Of a stretch of DNA of 6,802 nt, positions 6,310-6,802 are shown piece after piece (the first letter of the stretch is position 1; every line of letters begins with the position of its first letter). The position numbers were made by a program, and so were the translations under genes. The notes beneath the pieces are model-generated. The model saw only the letters and a list, made by a program, of their open reading frames with translations, had not been told where the DNA came from and searched no databases. This DNA comes from Propionibacteriaceae bacterium (lineage in GTDB: Bacteria > Actinomycetota > Actinomycetes > Propionibacteriales > Propionibacteriaceae): contig DAIESZ010000219.1 in the NCBI GenBank assembly GCA_027346035.1, forward strand, positions 1 through 6,802, given 5' to 3'.

Positions 6310-6802
6310 CCGCTGCAGGCCGAATCCGTACTCGTAGCGGTTGCCGGCACTGTCGACGTAGGGTTCGTAGTCGTTGAACACGTCCTCGCAGTGGGCCTCG
6401 ACCGTGGCCATGTCCCTCGGCAGGGTCACCGGCAGGCGTCCCCCCGGGCGCGCGGCACCGGTGACGACGTCGAGCAGCGCGCGCTGCGAGACGCCGAAGT
6501 GCACGTAGACCGAATCGGCGAGCGGCTCGACCTCGCTCATCACCACCGGCACGTCGAGCTTGAGCACCGCGACGACCGGCTTGTCGCCCATGGCCTCCCG
6601 GGCTGCCTCGAGGTTGGCGAGGTCGGCGGTGTTGGCGACCACCGCCGGGCGCCCCCGGTACGACCGGTCGCCGGCGAGGGACCGCTCCCGGGCGGTCGGC
6701 GCATCGTAGGGGCCGTACTGCAGGCTGACCGGCCGGAACCCGTCGACGTAGGGGTCGCTCATCGGCGATTCCATCGCGACGAGAGCTGCGTCAGCCTCGT
6801 CG
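6307..6802 (-). CDS. GH3 glycoside hydrolase (beta-glucosidase-like), C-terminal part
   Basis: The frame is open to the right edge of the window, so the gene's 5' end is missing. The ATG at 6774 is internal: the codons before it read DEADAALVA, which fits the 'ADAA[IL]VR' strand of the GH3 C-terminal domain. The visible 164 residues show the family's closing pattern: 'SPMSDPYVDGFRPVSL', then KPVVAVLKLDVPVVM, then a 'VYVHFGVSQRALLDVVTG' strand-helix, then 'ARPGGRLPVTLPRDM' and the terminal 'YEYGFGL' (usually FPYGFGL). The protein ends there, without the fibronectin-III-like tail that many GH3 enzymes carry. The catalytic aspartate lies in the missing N-terminal barrel, so activity and substrate cannot be judged. 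It converges on the rhamnosidase gene with nine bases between stops. A beta-glycosidase is the usual partner for a rhamnosidase in stripping rutinoside- or saponin-type sugars, but that pairing is an inference. Confidence 0.9.
   Translation of the reverse strand, partial: DEADAALVAMESPMSDPYVDGFRPVSLQYGPYDAPTARERSLAGDRSYRGRPAVVANTADLANLEAAREAMGDKPVVAVLKLDVPVVMSEVEPLADSVYVHFGVSQRALLDVVTGAARPGGRLPVTLPRDMATVEAHCEDVFNDYEPYVDSAGNRYEYGFGLQR

Overview
The window is GC-rich, with compact genes and purine-rich Shine-Dalgarno sites. It carries a LacI-family regulator next to glycoside hydrolases of actinobacterial type. A high-GC actinomycete is the likely source. That is inferred from base composition and protein family flavour, not from a marker gene.

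Layout from left to right. (1) Positions 1-555, plus strand: the 3' end of a gene for a HAF-repeat protein, cut by the window edge. (2) Positions 573-600: a strong GC-rich hairpin between two convergent genes. (3) Positions 611-2851, minus strand: a 746-residue protein with an unusual architecture. It has four hemopexin-like repeats in the middle, flanked by two related beta-rich/amphipathic domains that look like a duplicated lipid-binding (TULIP-like) unit. It ends in a small Cys/His cluster that looks zinc-binding. This is the least ordinary gene in the window. (4) Positions 2923-3924, minus strand: a complete LacI-family repressor. (5) Positions 3925-4053: a divergent promoter region with a 12-bp perfect palindrome centred on CG, as expected of a LacI-family operator, and a nearby 12-bp direct repeat. 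(6) Positions 4054-6297, plus strand: a complete GH78 alpha-L-rhamnosidase with its catalytic motifs and no signal peptide. (7) Positions 6307 to the right edge, minus strand: the C-terminal part of a GH3 glycosidase, converging on the rhamnosidase with only nine bases between stop codons.

The right half reads as a small saccharide-use locus. The repressor probably controls the divergent rhamnosidase gene, and perhaps itself, through the operator in the shared promoter. The rhamnosidase would remove terminal rhamnose from imported rhamnosyl glycosides, and the GH3 enzyme would work on the remaining sugar. The hemopexin-like protein lies 71 bases downstream of the repressor on the same strand. 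It could be read through from the repressor, but it has its own strong ribosome binding site, and a GC-rich hairpin lies in the gap. No functional link to the sugar genes can be shown. No RNA genes, CRISPR arrays, insertion sequences or origins were seen, and no stretch over 300 bases lacks a gene.
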